Source: an uncultured Scytonema sp.
Lineage (GTDB): Bacteria > Cyanobacteriota > Cyanobacteriia > Cyanobacteriales > Nostocaceae
Assembly (NCBI GenBank): GCA_937873135.1
Contig: CALMVQ010000164.1
Coordinates: 1-39,730, forward strand
Length of the DNA stretch: 39,730 nt
Direction of reading: 5' to 3'
Shown: positions 16,179-24,879 of the stretch, piece after piece
How the letters are laid out: every line of letters begins with the position of its first letter
Position numbering within the stretch: position 1 is the stretch's first letter
Translations under genes and position numbers: made by a program
The notes under the pieces: model-generated
Database searches by the model: none
Told to the model about the DNA's origin: nothing
Seen by the model: only the letters and a program-made list of their open reading frames with translations

Positions 16179-16820
16179 ATGTCTATTGTCCCACGTATGC
16201 TGACAACTTACGAACTGCGTTGGTTTTACCCTGGTAAAGTTCCTGAAGACATTAAGCTGTGGTTTGAGCAAGATTGTCTCATGAACCCTTCATCACCCCC
16301 AGAAGAACGTTTAGATGTGTATCTTTACTCACCTGAAAGTAGCTACTTGGGAATAAAGCTACGGCAAGGACGGCTAGATGTCAAATGGCGCAAAGCAGAA
16401 ATAGGTGTTGTGAGGTTTGGTGAGTTTGCAGAGGGGAATGTAGAAAAATGGGGTAAGTGGCTGTGTTGCGATCCTACAGAAGAAAGTTTTCAACCGAATC
16501 AAGTTTTAAGTAATCCTATTTGGGTAAGTGTTCAAAAAACTAGGTATTCACAACTTTACCAAATATTACCTAACTTTTCACCGCAACCTATCTCGGCTGA
16601 ACAAAATATTGAGAATGGTTGTAGTGTGGAACTGACTCTGATAATGATTCACGAAAATCCTTGGTGGAGTCTTGCTTTTGAAGCTAGAGGCGAAGATAAC
16701 CTTCTGATGAATAATCTTCAAGCAACAACCAATTTAGTATTCAATTCTTATAAAGGAACGAAATTGCAGATTCAGAATTCTTACAGTTATCCTAATTGGT
16801 TAGCGTTTGTCAATCTGTGA
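16179..16820 (+). CDS. Hypothetical protein, conserved-looking, 213 residues
   Basis: This soluble protein begins MSIVPRMLTTYELRWFYPGKVPEDIK. It continues with ERLDVYLYSPESSYLGIKLR and LDVKWRKAEIG, ending with ENPWWSLAFEARGE and NSYSYPNWLAFV. No signal peptide or membrane segment is visible. The alternating strands and the ELRWF/GIKLRQG/DVKWR pattern recall CYTH-like beta-barrel proteins, but I cannot confirm this. An internal ATG at 16197 is a possible start. It is divergent from cyanoP, sharing a 53-base promoter gap, so common control is possible. Function unknown. Confidence 0.75.
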   Translation: MSIVPRMLTTYELRWFYPGKVPEDIKLWFEQDCLMNPSSPPEERLDVYLYSPESSYLGIKLRQGRLDVKWRKAEIGVVRFGEFAEGNVEKWGKWLCCDPTEESFQPNQVLSNPIWVSVQKTRYSQLYQILPNFSPQPISAEQNIENGCSVELTLIMIHENPWWSLAFEARGEDNLLMNNLQATTNLVFNSYKGTKLQIQNSYSYPNWLAFVNL

Positions 16821-16940
16821 TAGCTTGCACTACTTTTAGGCAAATAATTCCCTCAAGATACAAAAAATCTTCTTGTATTGAAGAAATTAGCGCTTAATTG
16901 TTTTTACTTCCTATTCCTCATGATCAGCCCAGGTATATAA

Positions 16941-17051
16941 CTAGTACAACAAGGCAAAAGTAAAAAGTAAAAAGTAAAAAGAAAGAACACTTATTCTGTA
17001 AGCTTTTTATCTGTTTCAGATGGGTGGTTTATTTCCGCCGATATGTACTAG
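16941..17051. repeat. 111-bp dispersed element, copy 1
   Basis: This non-coding element begins CTAGTACAAC and ends ATATGTACTAG, so its outer 7-8 bases (CTAGTAC/GTACTAG) are inverted repeats. Inside are three tandem AAAAGTA-type heptamers and a TTTCCGCCGATA end. A second copy at 34582-34692 is the same length and differs at only three positions, all C/T exchanges. A shorter relative of the right end, TTTCCGCCACCCTGTACTAG, lies at 24770-24789. No target duplication is visible. The rest of 16821-17171 shows nothing else. Confidence 0.85.
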
Positions 17052-17171
17052 TACTCTAGAGCGTAAATAGAGCAACCATTTAAAATCCCTAAAAAGCATA
17101 TTCCATAATACTTTTGACTTTTGAATAAGTGACTTTTGACGAACGCCTTGCGGTACTAGCAACTTACGTTA

Positions 17172-17698
17172 CTACTCAAAAACTACGTCTTCATAAAGCG
17201 CCGTCATTGCGCTTTCAAAGTCAATGCTTTTAAGTTGAAATGATTGCTGTTGTGAGGTGTAAGACTGCAATATCCAAAATCCTTCGCTGCGTCGAAAACA
17301 CTCGACTCGCTGGCGCTTAGTGTTAATTAAGACATATTCTTGTAAGGTTTCTAGCTGCTCGTAATCAGCGAACTTATCACCTCTGTCAAAGGCTTCGGTC
17401 GATTCAGATAAAACTTCAACAATTAAACAGGGAATTTTTTTATACGCAGGTGTTCCGCGATCGCGCTCGTCACATGTAACCATAACATCGGGGTAGTAGT
17501 ATCTATTTTGTTTTTCGATTCGCACCTTCATATCAAATATATAAACACGGCAACCAGAACCTCGGACGTGCTTACGCAGAAGTGCAAACAGGTTACCGGC
17601 AATGGTAACGTGAGCGACCCTCTAGAAGACCGACTTTAATCATGCAATAATAGTCGTCTAGCGTCCATTTCGCGCTGGTAACAGTCATCGCTAGGCTT
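17172..17698 (-). pseudogene. Uma2-family endonuclease remnant, chimeric and frameshifted
   Basis: From 17172 to about 17612 the minus strand encodes most of a Uma2 protein: HVTIAGNLFALLRKHVRGSG, CRVYIFDMKVRIEK, YYYPDVMVTCDERDRG, PCLIVEVLSESTEAFDRGDK and LQEYVLINTKRQRVECFRR. The PD...E...K nuclease-like core is therefore largely preserved. The 5' end is different: an ATG at 17698 begins MTVTSAKWTLDDYYCMIK and VGLLEGR, which is the N-terminus of another Uma2 subtype and is out of frame with the rest near 17615. This looks like a deletion joining two Uma2 genes or parts. A shorter protein could still start at 17531, but it would lack the N-terminal third. Confidence 0.75.
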
Positions 17699-18583
17699 CC
17701 TTAGTCTGGAGGTTTGATCTCATTCTATCAAGACATTATGGTCGGGTGAGAACCTCTATTCTTCAGCAAGGGATTAGTTAGCTAATTAAGGCATGAAAAT
17801 AACTATTTTTATTTAGTCAATTTTCCGTTAGTTTTTTCGGAAATAGTAACCTAATTCAAGGGAGCGTATGTCCTGAAAAGTTCCATACAGCGAAGAGAAG
17901 TACTGTGTGCATAGCAGCGATTGTTGAGGTTACTTTAGGGAGACATTCCTAGCAGGAAGAGTCTCTGTAGTCATCTCCTATAGATATATTGTTTTCTATT
18001 GAAAAATTGCTGTAATGACAAGATAGTCTAATGATTATCATTTTAATTATTATTGAAAAGAGTAAGTATATTGAATCTAGGAATAGTGTTTGTTTGAAAA
18101 TCAATATTTCCTACTAAAAAAAATATATTTTTAAACTAAGCTTAACCTATTCTTTGACTAATGTTTAAGCATTAAATAATGGCAACGTATTAGGCTTTAC
18201 TAGTTTAGTGTCAAGTCTGATTTATAAAATAACAATGAAATAGGCACTGGAATATATCACCCAGCTGCTGAAAAAAAGGCTGAAAAGTGATGTTAAAGGA
18301 TTTGCTTCTATCAAATTCTCCAACAAGCTAAAGACTTTCAGAACTAAAACCCGGCAAAATTTCGGTGTTAGTACTTATAGAGACTACCAAGAGGTCAGCA
18401 AGACTCACACTCTTTGATACTACAGGATGTGACAACCGCACTGTAGGATTAACGACCTGTCCTTCCAATCCATCCGTGTTAGAGCTTAAGTAGCAGTTAG
18501 TTATACAAAGATATGTAAGTAATAATGGGGAATTGGGAATTGGACTATTCCCCATGGGCATTTATCAATACTGGGAGATGAAG
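17699..18583. other. Gene-free region upstream of the phosphodiesterase gene
   Basis: About 885 bases, strongly AT-rich between 17780 and 18300. A hairpin (TTTCCG 17822-17827 with CGGAAA 17838-17843) is visible. A 77-codon minus-strand frame at 18328-18561 has no recognised family and overlaps the leader of the next gene; it is not accepted. The promoter of the phosphodiesterase gene should lie here. Confidence 0.45.
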
Positions 18584-20746
18584 ATGAGATATATAGCAAG
18601 GACTTCTTGGACAAGGCGATATTTTTTGCAATTGTTCGTAGCAATGTTTATAGCAACGCTCTTAGTGTGGGGAAACTGGAACCCAACTATTGCTAGCAAA
18701 CCTCGCCTTCCCAAAGTAATTTTGATTTCGCTAGACGGTGCAACACCACGACTGCTTAACCAATATCTTGCCGATGGTACACTGAGTCGAGATCGGGGTA
18801 TAGGGTTATTGCAAAGACAAGGAACTTTTGCCAAGCAGAATACAACGATTACCCCATCCCTGACTGCTCCCTCACATATTGCGATCGCTACCGGTTCTGT
18901 TGCCGCAAAGAATGATATTAACGCCAATACGTTCCATCTCGTCGCTAGTCCTTTTAGCCAAAATATTAGTGGCTTCAATGCCCCCATTGGCGGTTACTCT
19001 GTTAGTATTGACGGACCTGCAGAAAGTACGGATTTAACAGCACAACCAATCTGGCAAGCTTTAAAGCAAAACGGTAAGAAGATCGTTGCCGCCACATTTC
19101 CTGGTGCAGATGGGGCAGATATTACAGTGCCAGGACTGCCAAACAGCCCAATCGTGCAGTCAGCGAGTAAGAGAACTGTAGATTATACCGTCCCCTTTGG
19201 AGCTTTTGCTGGGGTGGGAGCAAGTGGCTTTAGTCTGACAGCCGCAGATTTTGCAACTGCACCTCAAACAACTATCGATCAACTGCAAGCAGCTGGAAAA
19301 GTTTCCAACAGCGAGATTTTACAGACAAATAAATCTTTTGATACGTTTACTGTGGGTGGGGTGAATTACAACATCCAAGTTGTCGCCCTCGATACAACTA
19401 ACGATCATAAAACCAATTACGACACGTTAGTCTTCTTTGATGCCAATCAAGGTATTCAGTCAGGGCCGTTTAGTTTACCTTCCACTGGCCCTGCTTATGT
19501 AAAAGCCAACGCTCAAAAATCCAGCCAATTTTATTTCGAGGGTAGCTCTAACAAAGCAGGAGCCGCTTTTTACGTAAGTACCTTAGCTCCCAACTTGTCC
19601 ACTGTCCACTTTGCTCGCTACTCTGCTAATTACATCCCACGCAACCCAGCAGTCTTAGCAAATGTAGACGATATCAACAACAATGTTGGCTTCTGGGCAG
19701 ATCAGGCAGACTACCGCTTCCCCGAACGACTGAACCCTGGAATCGATAATTTCTCCGACCAAGAATTAGAAGCTATTTACGAGGATCAAGTTAGAAATTT
19801 TGTTGATTACCAAACTCGTGTTGCTTTACGAGCAATTCGTCAGAGTCCCAAAGCTGATTTAGCAATGATCTACATTGAGGAACCTGATGGTTCAGAACAT
19901 CAGTTTCTCATCACCGATGCACGTCAGGCAACTAATTCCCGCGATCCAAACTCAATTGGATCGGGTCAAGATCGAGAGAAAATTGCTCGCTATGACAATT
20001 ATGTAAAAGTCGCTTACCAAGCAGCCGATCGCGCAGTACAAAGAATTATTGAAGCCGTTGGAACCAATCGCAAAGGTATACCGAATAGCAACATCATCGT
20101 TGTTTCCGACCACGGATTTGACCCCTTCCACACCACTGTTAATATAAATAGCTTCCTCCAGAGCAAGGGCTTCGATACCAATAAAGTTAGAGTCGTCACG
20201 TCTGGTCCTGCAGCTAATATTTACATCAACTTGCAAGGACGAGAACCCAACGGCACGGTGAGCCATGAAGAGTACATCACACTGCAACAGCAACTACAGG
20301 ATGCACTCAAGTCGTTTGTTGACACCAATCCTTACTATACAGATGGCAGCACGCAAGTGTTTGACAAAGTTTATACCCGACCTATTCCCGCTAACCTGAA
20401 TGACCCCTCCTTTGGTCTAGCCACAAATGAGTTCATAGGTCAAGATACTGGCGATGTTTTTGCTCTACTGACAGAAAGCTATAATTTTGACGGTATTCAG
20501 ACTCCAGTGGTAACGCGTTTTGGAGATAGCTCTAGTAGTCCTGTGTTATCCGTACCCAACTTCTACGGTGCCCATGGATACGACCCCAATCTACCAAATA
20601 TGAGTGCCATTTTTTACGCGGCTGGACCTGATATTGAACGTGGAACTCTAGACAAGGTTCGCAATATCGATATTGCACCAACAATTCTACGCCTACTGAA
20701 TGTCGAACCAGCTTCAACAGTGCAGGGTGAATCTGTTGTGAATTAA
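18584..20746 (+). CDS. Exported alkaline-phosphatase-superfamily phosphodiesterase
   Basis: This protein of about 720 residues belongs to the type I phosphodiesterase/nucleotide pyrophosphatase branch of the alkaline phosphatase superfamily. It starts MRYIARTSWTRRYFLQLFV, a twin-arginine-type signal (TRRYFLQ before a hydrophobic core), so export by Tat is likely. Metal and catalytic motifs follow: VILISLDGATP (Asp51), TPSLTAPSHIAIATG with Thr94 as candidate nucleophile, IYIEEPDGSEHQF, NIIVVSDHGFDPF and FYGAHGYDPNLP near the end. The ATG at 18584 is chosen because GGGAG lies at good spacing; 18578 is too close, and the TTG at 18533 is unlikely. Its substrate is unknown (nucleotide, phosphodiester or phospholipid headgroup). 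A GC-rich hairpin follows the stop. Confidence 0.88.
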   Translation: MRYIARTSWTRRYFLQLFVAMFIATLLVWGNWNPTIASKPRLPKVILISLDGATPRLLNQYLADGTLSRDRGIGLLQRQGTFAKQNTTITPSLTAPSHIAIATGSVAAKNDINANTFHLVASPFSQNISGFNAPIGGYSVSIDGPAESTDLTAQPIWQALKQNGKKIVAATFPGADGADITVPGLPNSPIVQSASKRTVDYTVPFGAFAGVGASGFSLTAADFATAPQTTIDQLQAAGKVSNSEILQTNKSFDTFTVGGVNYNIQVVALDTTNDHKTNYDTLVFFDANQGIQSGPFSLPSTGPAYVKANAQKSSQFYFEGSSNKAGAAFYVSTLAPNLSTVHFARYSANYIPRNPAVLANVDDINNNVGFWADQADYRFPERLNPGIDNFSDQELEAIYEDQVRNFVDYQTRVALRAIRQSPKADLAMIYIEEPDGSEHQFLITDARQATNSRDPNSIGSGQDREKIARYDNYVKVAYQAADRAVQRIIEAVGTNRKGIPNSNIIVVSDHGFDPFHTTVNINSFLQSKGFDTNKVRVVTSGPAANIYINLQGREPNGTVSHEEYITLQQQLQDALKSFVDTNPYYTDGSTQVFDKVYTRPIPANLNDPSFGLATNEFIGQDTGDVFALLTESYNFDGIQTPVVTRFGDSSSSPVLSVPNFYGAHGYDPNLPNMSAIFYAAGPDIERGTLDKVRNIDIAPTILRLLNVEPASTVQGESVVN

Positions 20747-20778
20747 CGATCGCTTATCCTTGTATTAAAGTAGCCGAT

Positions 20779-20803
20779 TCCCTCCCCAATCTTCGGGGAG
20801 GGA
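20779..20803. terminator. GC-rich hairpin after the phosphodiesterase gene
   Basis: TCCCTCCCC (20779-20787) pairs with GGGGAGGGA (20795-20803) across a 7-base loop, 32 bases after the stop at 20746. No T-run follows, so it may stabilise the mRNA end or be a dispersed repeat rather than a classic intrinsic terminator. Confidence 0.55.
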
Positions 20804-20961
20804 TAGAGTGGTGTAAAACTGACACTCATATCCAAGGAAAGTGAGCTATTTCAAACTTGTCTGTATACCTTTACAGCATCAATCAATGCGGCAGGGACTC
20901 GGGAGAAAATACAGTTATTAAAAATCTCCGAAAATTAATTATGCGTCCGTTAAAATCCTTG

Positions 20962-20977
20962 GTAGGGGCGAACGGCC
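20962..20977. repeat. Half copy of the GTAGGGGCGAACG repeat
   Basis: GTAGGGGCGAACGGCC matches the left arm of the copy at 14773, including three bases of its loop, but the right arm is missing. It lies downstream of both the phosphodiesterase gene and the convergent RNase gene. The rest of 20747-21041 holds only the hairpin above. Confidence 0.75.
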
Positions 20978-21041
20978 ATAAATTCAAAATATGTTGAATT
21001 TAGAGAAGCAAAGTTTGTAGTGAATCTTAATTAGGAACCGT

Positions 21042-23087
21042 TCACGCTTCTTGGAAAATGATTTCCTGAAACTGAATCATATCTTTCTGGGGATCGGCAT
21101 GGTTCACTTTGACTAACACCTGTTCGCCTAGACTGACAGCACGTTTAAAAAACATTGGCAGTTGTAAACCCAAATCTTCTAATAAAATGAGCGCCAAGTT
21201 GCTGTCTTCCCTCAGCCACATCAGTACTGTAACTTGCCAAACTTTACTTGGCTGGCGACGCAGATACTCTAAAGCCCAATATCTATTTGTTTGCCGTTCT
21301 ACCATTGTCACCTCTTGGGTAATAGTAGAGACAGTCATCATGACTTCTTTAAGTTGTTCTCCTGAGAAGGGGAGAACTTCACCACGTAGGTGAGCTTTTA
21401 ACTGAAAATGAGTTAATAAGTCGCTATAGCGGCGGATGGGAGATGTCGCCTGAGTGTATGTATTTAATCCCAAACCCGCATGACGCATGGGGGTAATACT
21501 CATTTCGCTCTTAGGCATACAACGACGCATTGCACACGCGCGGACAAATCCGGGTGGAAGTTGGAGCAATTCCTCGTCAGGGGGTAATTCTGGCTGCGGT
21601 TGACCTCGAAAAGGGAGAGGAATGTTATGAGCTTGACCGTAGCGGGCAGCCACTTCACCAGCAACTATCATCATTTCTGCGACTAATTGCCGAGAGAGGG
21701 AGTCGTCTAAAACGTCGATACAGATGTCGTCATCTTTGACTTTGATCATCGCCTCTGGCATATTTATACTGATTGCGCCTTGGTCATATCGCCAAGTTTT
21801 GCGTCGTTGCGCCCAAGTGGCGATCGCCTCAATTTCTGGTTCCGCTTCCACACCCAACTCCAGCATCTCATCGACATCTTCATATGTCAGACGATATGTC
21901 GGCTTGATAAAACTGGCATGAATACTATAATCTTCTACAGCCCCGGCGTGATCTAAAATAATCCCAAAACTCAAAGCACAACAAACTTTTCCCTGTACTA
22001 AACTCATTGGTCCGGTTGCCAATACTTCTGGGAACATAGGGATCATTCCTGTCGGCAAATAGACTGTACTACCCCTTTTTCTGGCGTCTAGGTCTAATTC
22101 ATTCTCTGGTATCAGCCAGCGCGTTGGATCGGCAATATGTACCCACAATCTTTCCCGCCCATCGCTCAGTAATTCCCAACTCAAACCATCGTCTATTTCG
22201 GTGGTACTCTCATCATCTATCGTGTATACTTTCAAACGTGTGAGATCCAGGCGGTTTGCATCTTTATCTGGCGGAGGGGAATCCAAACGCTGTTGCGCCA
22301 CTTCTAATACCTTACTAGGGAACTGAACCGGAATTGACGAACGACGCAGAAATAAGTTCTCATACTGACTCCACCAACCCAAGTCTACCAATAGCTGAAA
22401 AGCTCCTTGAGGAGTCGCTGAGCGCCCCAGCATGTTCATGGTCTCTAGGACTGGTGTTGGTGGAGGGTAGGCACGAGCCAAAGAGTCATAATTTAGCCCG
22501 ACACGGACAACGTCAGCTAAGAGAGCTGCATATTTCTCTAATGCTTCTAAACGGTGACGATCATGGCGTTGCCAATCTACGACTTCACCATTGAGTGCTT
22601 GCTCTACACGAGCTAAAAATTCTTGCTGTCCTCGAGCTTTCAGCGCCTCTACTTCTAATTGGTGTTTACGTTCTGTAACCGCTGTAGCCGTTCGTGGTTC
22701 GTAAGCTTCTCCCTTTTGCTTGAAGTAGATTTTATCATCTGATAACAAGCAATAGGCGGCATAACGCTGTGACGCACTAGATTCAGAAAACAGCAGATTC
22801 GCCATTTCCTCTGGAGTGACTGTTTCTCCATCCTCAACCAGTAATTCCCAAGCTACTTCCAAACTCGATGGATCTAAATAAGGTTTTACCTCCTCGAGAA
22901 ATTGTGCTATTTGCGAAGGCTTGTAGGTTTGTCCGGTAATGACATAAGTCATTTGCCGAGGTGCGAGACTGTGCGATTGACCCCGTTCATCTACCACAAA
23001 CCAACGAGTTTTACCATCTGGACGGTCTACTATACCCAGACGGCGATCGCTTTGAGGTCTAAATTCAACTAGCGTCCCCTTCTCCAC
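21042..23087 (-). CDS. rnb: RNase II/VacB-family 3'-5' exoribonuclease
   Basis: This 681-residue protein is a 3'-5' exoribonuclease of the RNB (RNase II/RNase R) superfamily, degrading mRNA fragments. The first 60 residues (MEKGTLVEFRPQSDRRLGIV) look like a small beta-barrel. The RNB catalytic core starts near residue 280 with LKVYTIDDESTTEIDDGLS, whose Asp residues bind the metal, and continues through LWVHIADPTRWL, STVYLPTGMIPMFPE and TQATSPIRRYSDLLTH. A C-terminal S1-like tail is short. It lies 325 bases downstream of rpsR on the same strand, behind a repeat-bearing gap; the order rpmG-rpsR-exonuclease is a familiar cyanobacterial arrangement. Cyanobacteria often carry one such enzyme for both RNase II and R roles. 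Confidence 0.95.
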   Translation of the reverse strand: MEKGTLVEFRPQSDRRLGIVDRPDGKTRWFVVDERGQSHSLAPRQMTYVITGQTYKPSQIAQFLEEVKPYLDPSSLEVAWELLVEDGETVTPEEMANLLFSESSASQRYAAYCLLSDDKIYFKQKGEAYEPRTATAVTERKHQLEVEALKARGQQEFLARVEQALNGEVVDWQRHDRHRLEALEKYAALLADVVRVGLNYDSLARAYPPPTPVLETMNMLGRSATPQGAFQLLVDLGWWSQYENLFLRRSSIPVQFPSKVLEVAQQRLDSPPPDKDANRLDLTRLKVYTIDDESTTEIDDGLSWELLSDGRERLWVHIADPTRWLIPENELDLDARKRGSTVYLPTGMIPMFPEVLATGPMSLVQGKVCCALSFGIILDHAGAVEDYSIHASFIKPTYRLTYEDVDEMLELGVEAEPEIEAIATWAQRRKTWRYDQGAISINMPEAMIKVKDDDICIDVLDDSLSRQLVAEMMIVAGEVAARYGQAHNIPLPFRGQPQPELPPDEELLQLPPGFVRACAMRRCMPKSEMSITPMRHAGLGLNTYTQATSPIRRYSDLLTHFQLKAHLRGEVLPFSGEQLKEVMMTVSTITQEVTMVERQTNRYWALEYLRRQPSKVWQVTVLMWLREDSNLALILLEDLGLQLPMFFKRAVSLGEQVLVKVNHADPQKDMIQFQEIIFQEA

Positions 23088-23412
23088 AAGCCTTACAACT
23101 AATTCAGATTTTATATTTTGGATTTTGGATTTTGGATTAAATAATTTCTATCAAATCCGCCATCCGATGAATTGAAATTTGGGAGGTTAATTTACACTCC
23201 CTGACTGAGATTTTAGATTTTGGATTCAGAAACACGAAGCTAAACGCTTGTAACTGGGGATTCTTTTAATAATCCGCGCATCCGATGCTGGAAAGTTTAC
23301 TCTTGAGTGTAAAACCAAAAGCGCTCCTCACATTCTGCTCTGAAAACAAAGCAGCTGTTAGGCGCTGGCTCCCAAGATACTTTCTACACGCATCCGCGCA
23401 TCCAAAATTAAC
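23088..23412. repeat. Repeat-rich spacer between rpsR and rnb
   Basis: The 325-base gap contains three tandem TTTTGGA-type heptamers near 23115-23140, with another partial run near 23210. The dodecamer ATCCGCGCATCC occurs at 23272 and again at 23392, and a diverged form (ATCCGCCATCCGATG) near 23155. No gene is present. The repeats separate rpsR from the RNase gene and could uncouple their expression. Confidence 0.6.
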
Positions 23413-23628
23413 TTAGCCTTCCGCATTAATAAATGGCAACAAAGCCACAATTCTGGCGCGTTTGATCGACAATGTCAACTCTCGCTGTTGCTGAGATGTT
23501 AGTCCGGTAATCCGGCGCGGTAGAATCTTGCCTCGCTCGGTGACAAACTTACGCAATAAATCTACATCTTTATAATCTATGGGTTCTCCTGGCTTGATTG
23601 GAGACAGCCGACGACGGTAATAGCTCAT
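23413..23628 (-). CDS. rpsR: 30S ribosomal protein S18
   Basis: The 71-residue protein is ribosomal protein S18 of the small subunit. It starts [25 protein letters not shown] and continues with [20 protein letters not shown] and [20 protein letters not shown], which is the complete S18 consensus with the RNA-binding basic stretch. It begins three bases after the rpmG stop, so the two are cotranscribed and probably translationally linked. Length is typical for cyanobacteria. Confidence 0.99.
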   Translation of the reverse strand: MSYYRRRLSPIKPGEPIDYKDVDLLRKFVTERGKILPRRITGLTSQQQRELTLSIKRARIVALLPFINAEG

Positions 23629-23631
23629 ATG

Positions 23632-23826
23632 TTACTTGATTTCCTTGTGAACAGTATGTTTATTGCAGTGAGTGCAGAACTTTTTGAGTTCTAGCCGATT
23701 AGTGGTGTTGCGACGGTTTTTCGTAGTGGTATAACGTGAAACGCCAGGTGAGCGCTTTTCTACGTTGGTGCGACACTCAGTACATTCTAGTGTCACTATT
23801 ATGCGGACACCTTTACCCTTAGCCAT
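23632..23826 (-). CDS. rpmG: 50S ribosomal protein L33
   Basis: The 64-residue protein is ribosomal protein L33 of the large subunit: [20 protein letters not shown] to [18 protein letters not shown]. Cys15, Cys18, Cys51 and Cys54 form the two CXXC pairs of the zinc-binding (C+) form. ATG at 23826 is the family start; the open frame upstream to 23871 is not part of it. It lies 44 bases downstream of the RDD gene and three bases before rpsR. Confidence 0.98.
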   Translation of the reverse strand: MAKGKGVRIIVTLECTECRTNVEKRSPGVSRYTTTKNRRNTTNRLELKKFCTHCNKHTVHKEIK

Positions 23827-23870
23827 AATCTTACAAACCGTAAAGCCTGCTCTAGAATTAACACAAATCA

Positions 23871-24416
23871 CTATTGTCTCATATCTCGCCGCATTTTTTC
23901 AACTAATCGCTTGACTTTTATATCCAGCGAATAGCCTCGAAGCGATGAAACTATAATAGTTTTAGCATAGCGATCATGCAAAGCTTGCCGCATTTGAGTA
24001 TCCGAAAAAGCTGCACCACAGTCAATGGCCAAAGGAATCACAAGCAGTAGAGCCGTGGGATTGCGGACAATATTGCTCAGGGTAATAGAAACCAAAAGTG
24101 CACCCAAGCCAACTATGCCCTCTCGCTTTAAAAGAGTTTGCAAATCAGGAACCTTTCCCCGTGCGACTCCCAGAAGTTTGATGTCAACAGCATAACGTCC
24201 CAAACTTTGCCCCTGATTGTTATAAGGTAATATCACTCGTGAAATCACCCAGGCGATCGCAAAAACGAGTATTGGCACAATTTGGATACCAAACTCACTG
24301 CTTCCCAAAAGCGAACTGAGCACCCAGACAATAAAGAAATCAATCAAGAGTGCCATAGCTCGTCGTCCCAACTCAACCTGAGAATAGTGCTTAGGTGTCA
24401 CTCGTTCAATAGTCAT
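23871..24416 (-). CDS. RDD-family membrane protein
   Basis: This 181-residue membrane protein carries the RDD-domain signature: [19 protein letters not shown] near residue 16, with the R..D pattern in the first helix, then [14 protein letters not shown] near residue 68. A hydrophobic pair of helices follows ([27 protein letters not shown]) and [10 protein letters not shown] closes the domain. A basic C-terminal tail ([14 protein letters not shown]) extends into the cytoplasm. RDD proteins are mostly of unknown function; some are linked to ion exchange. It heads a minus-strand run with rpmG and rpsR. Confidence 0.88.
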   Translation of the reverse strand: MTIERVTPKHYSQVELGRRAMALLIDFFIVWVLSSLLGSSEFGIQIVPILVFAIAWVISRVILPYNNQGQSLGRYAVDIKLLGVARGKVPDLQTLLKREGIVGLGALLVSITLSNIVRNPTALLLVIPLAIDCGAAFSDTQMRQALHDRYAKTIIVSSLRGYSLDIKVKRLVEKMRRDMRQ

Positions 24417-24526
24417 AACCTCTAAAAATAAATATTAATTTGTAGGATGTCTAAGCGACAGCGTAACGTACCTTCCAACGATTTCGTTCAAGAAGAATGT
24501 TATTTTTGGTAAAGCTTGAACTACAG

Positions 24527-24555
24527 ATCCCCAACTTCTTTAAGAAGTCGGGGAT
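24527..24555. repeat. Stem-loop repeat ATCCCC-AACTTCTT type, copy 1
   Basis: ATCCCCAACTTCTT (24527-24540) is almost perfectly inverted as TAAGAAGTCGGGGAT (24541-24555), giving a nearly loopless hairpin with one A-G mismatch. A diverged relative occurs at 32114-32141. It lies upstream of the RDD gene, facing moeA. Confidence 0.75.
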
Positions 24556-24879
24556 GTGTGTCGCGGAATTAAAAATTACAAATTAAAAAAGCTTAGATTG
24601 TAGGCTTTCTGGCAGTTCCGTAGACGCGCAGCAGTGAGACAGCGTTGCAGGAGGCTCACGCCCGCTCTCACGGCGACTGCGATCTAAAGCAGCGATCTCC
24701 CTTGTCCTCTCACTCTTTCTAGACGCCAAGGGCGAACGAGCGTCAGGGCTTCGGTGCAGGCAGGGTATGGTAGCTTGATTTCCGCCACCCTGTACTAGCT
24801 GTCAAGATGGGCTCACATGGTGCATAGCACTTCGCGTAGGTGTAAAGTAATAATAAAAATTACAAATTATAAATTATCT
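24556..24879. other. Mosaic of degenerate repeats upstream of moeA
   Basis: No gene is present. The piece 24600-24720 is GC-richer with short palindromic words (CGCGCAGCAGTGAG, CACGGCGACTGCGAT) resembling degenerate dispersed repeats. The 20 bases from 24730 match the inverse complement of the repeat at 14773. At 24770-24789 lies a relative of the right end of the 111-bp element. These read as several nested or broken repeat insertions. Confidence 0.6.

Noticed and set aside
18328-18561. A 77-codon minus-strand frame upstream of the phosphodiesterase gene.
   Set aside because: It starts within the leader of the next gene, has no ribosome binding site and no recognised family.
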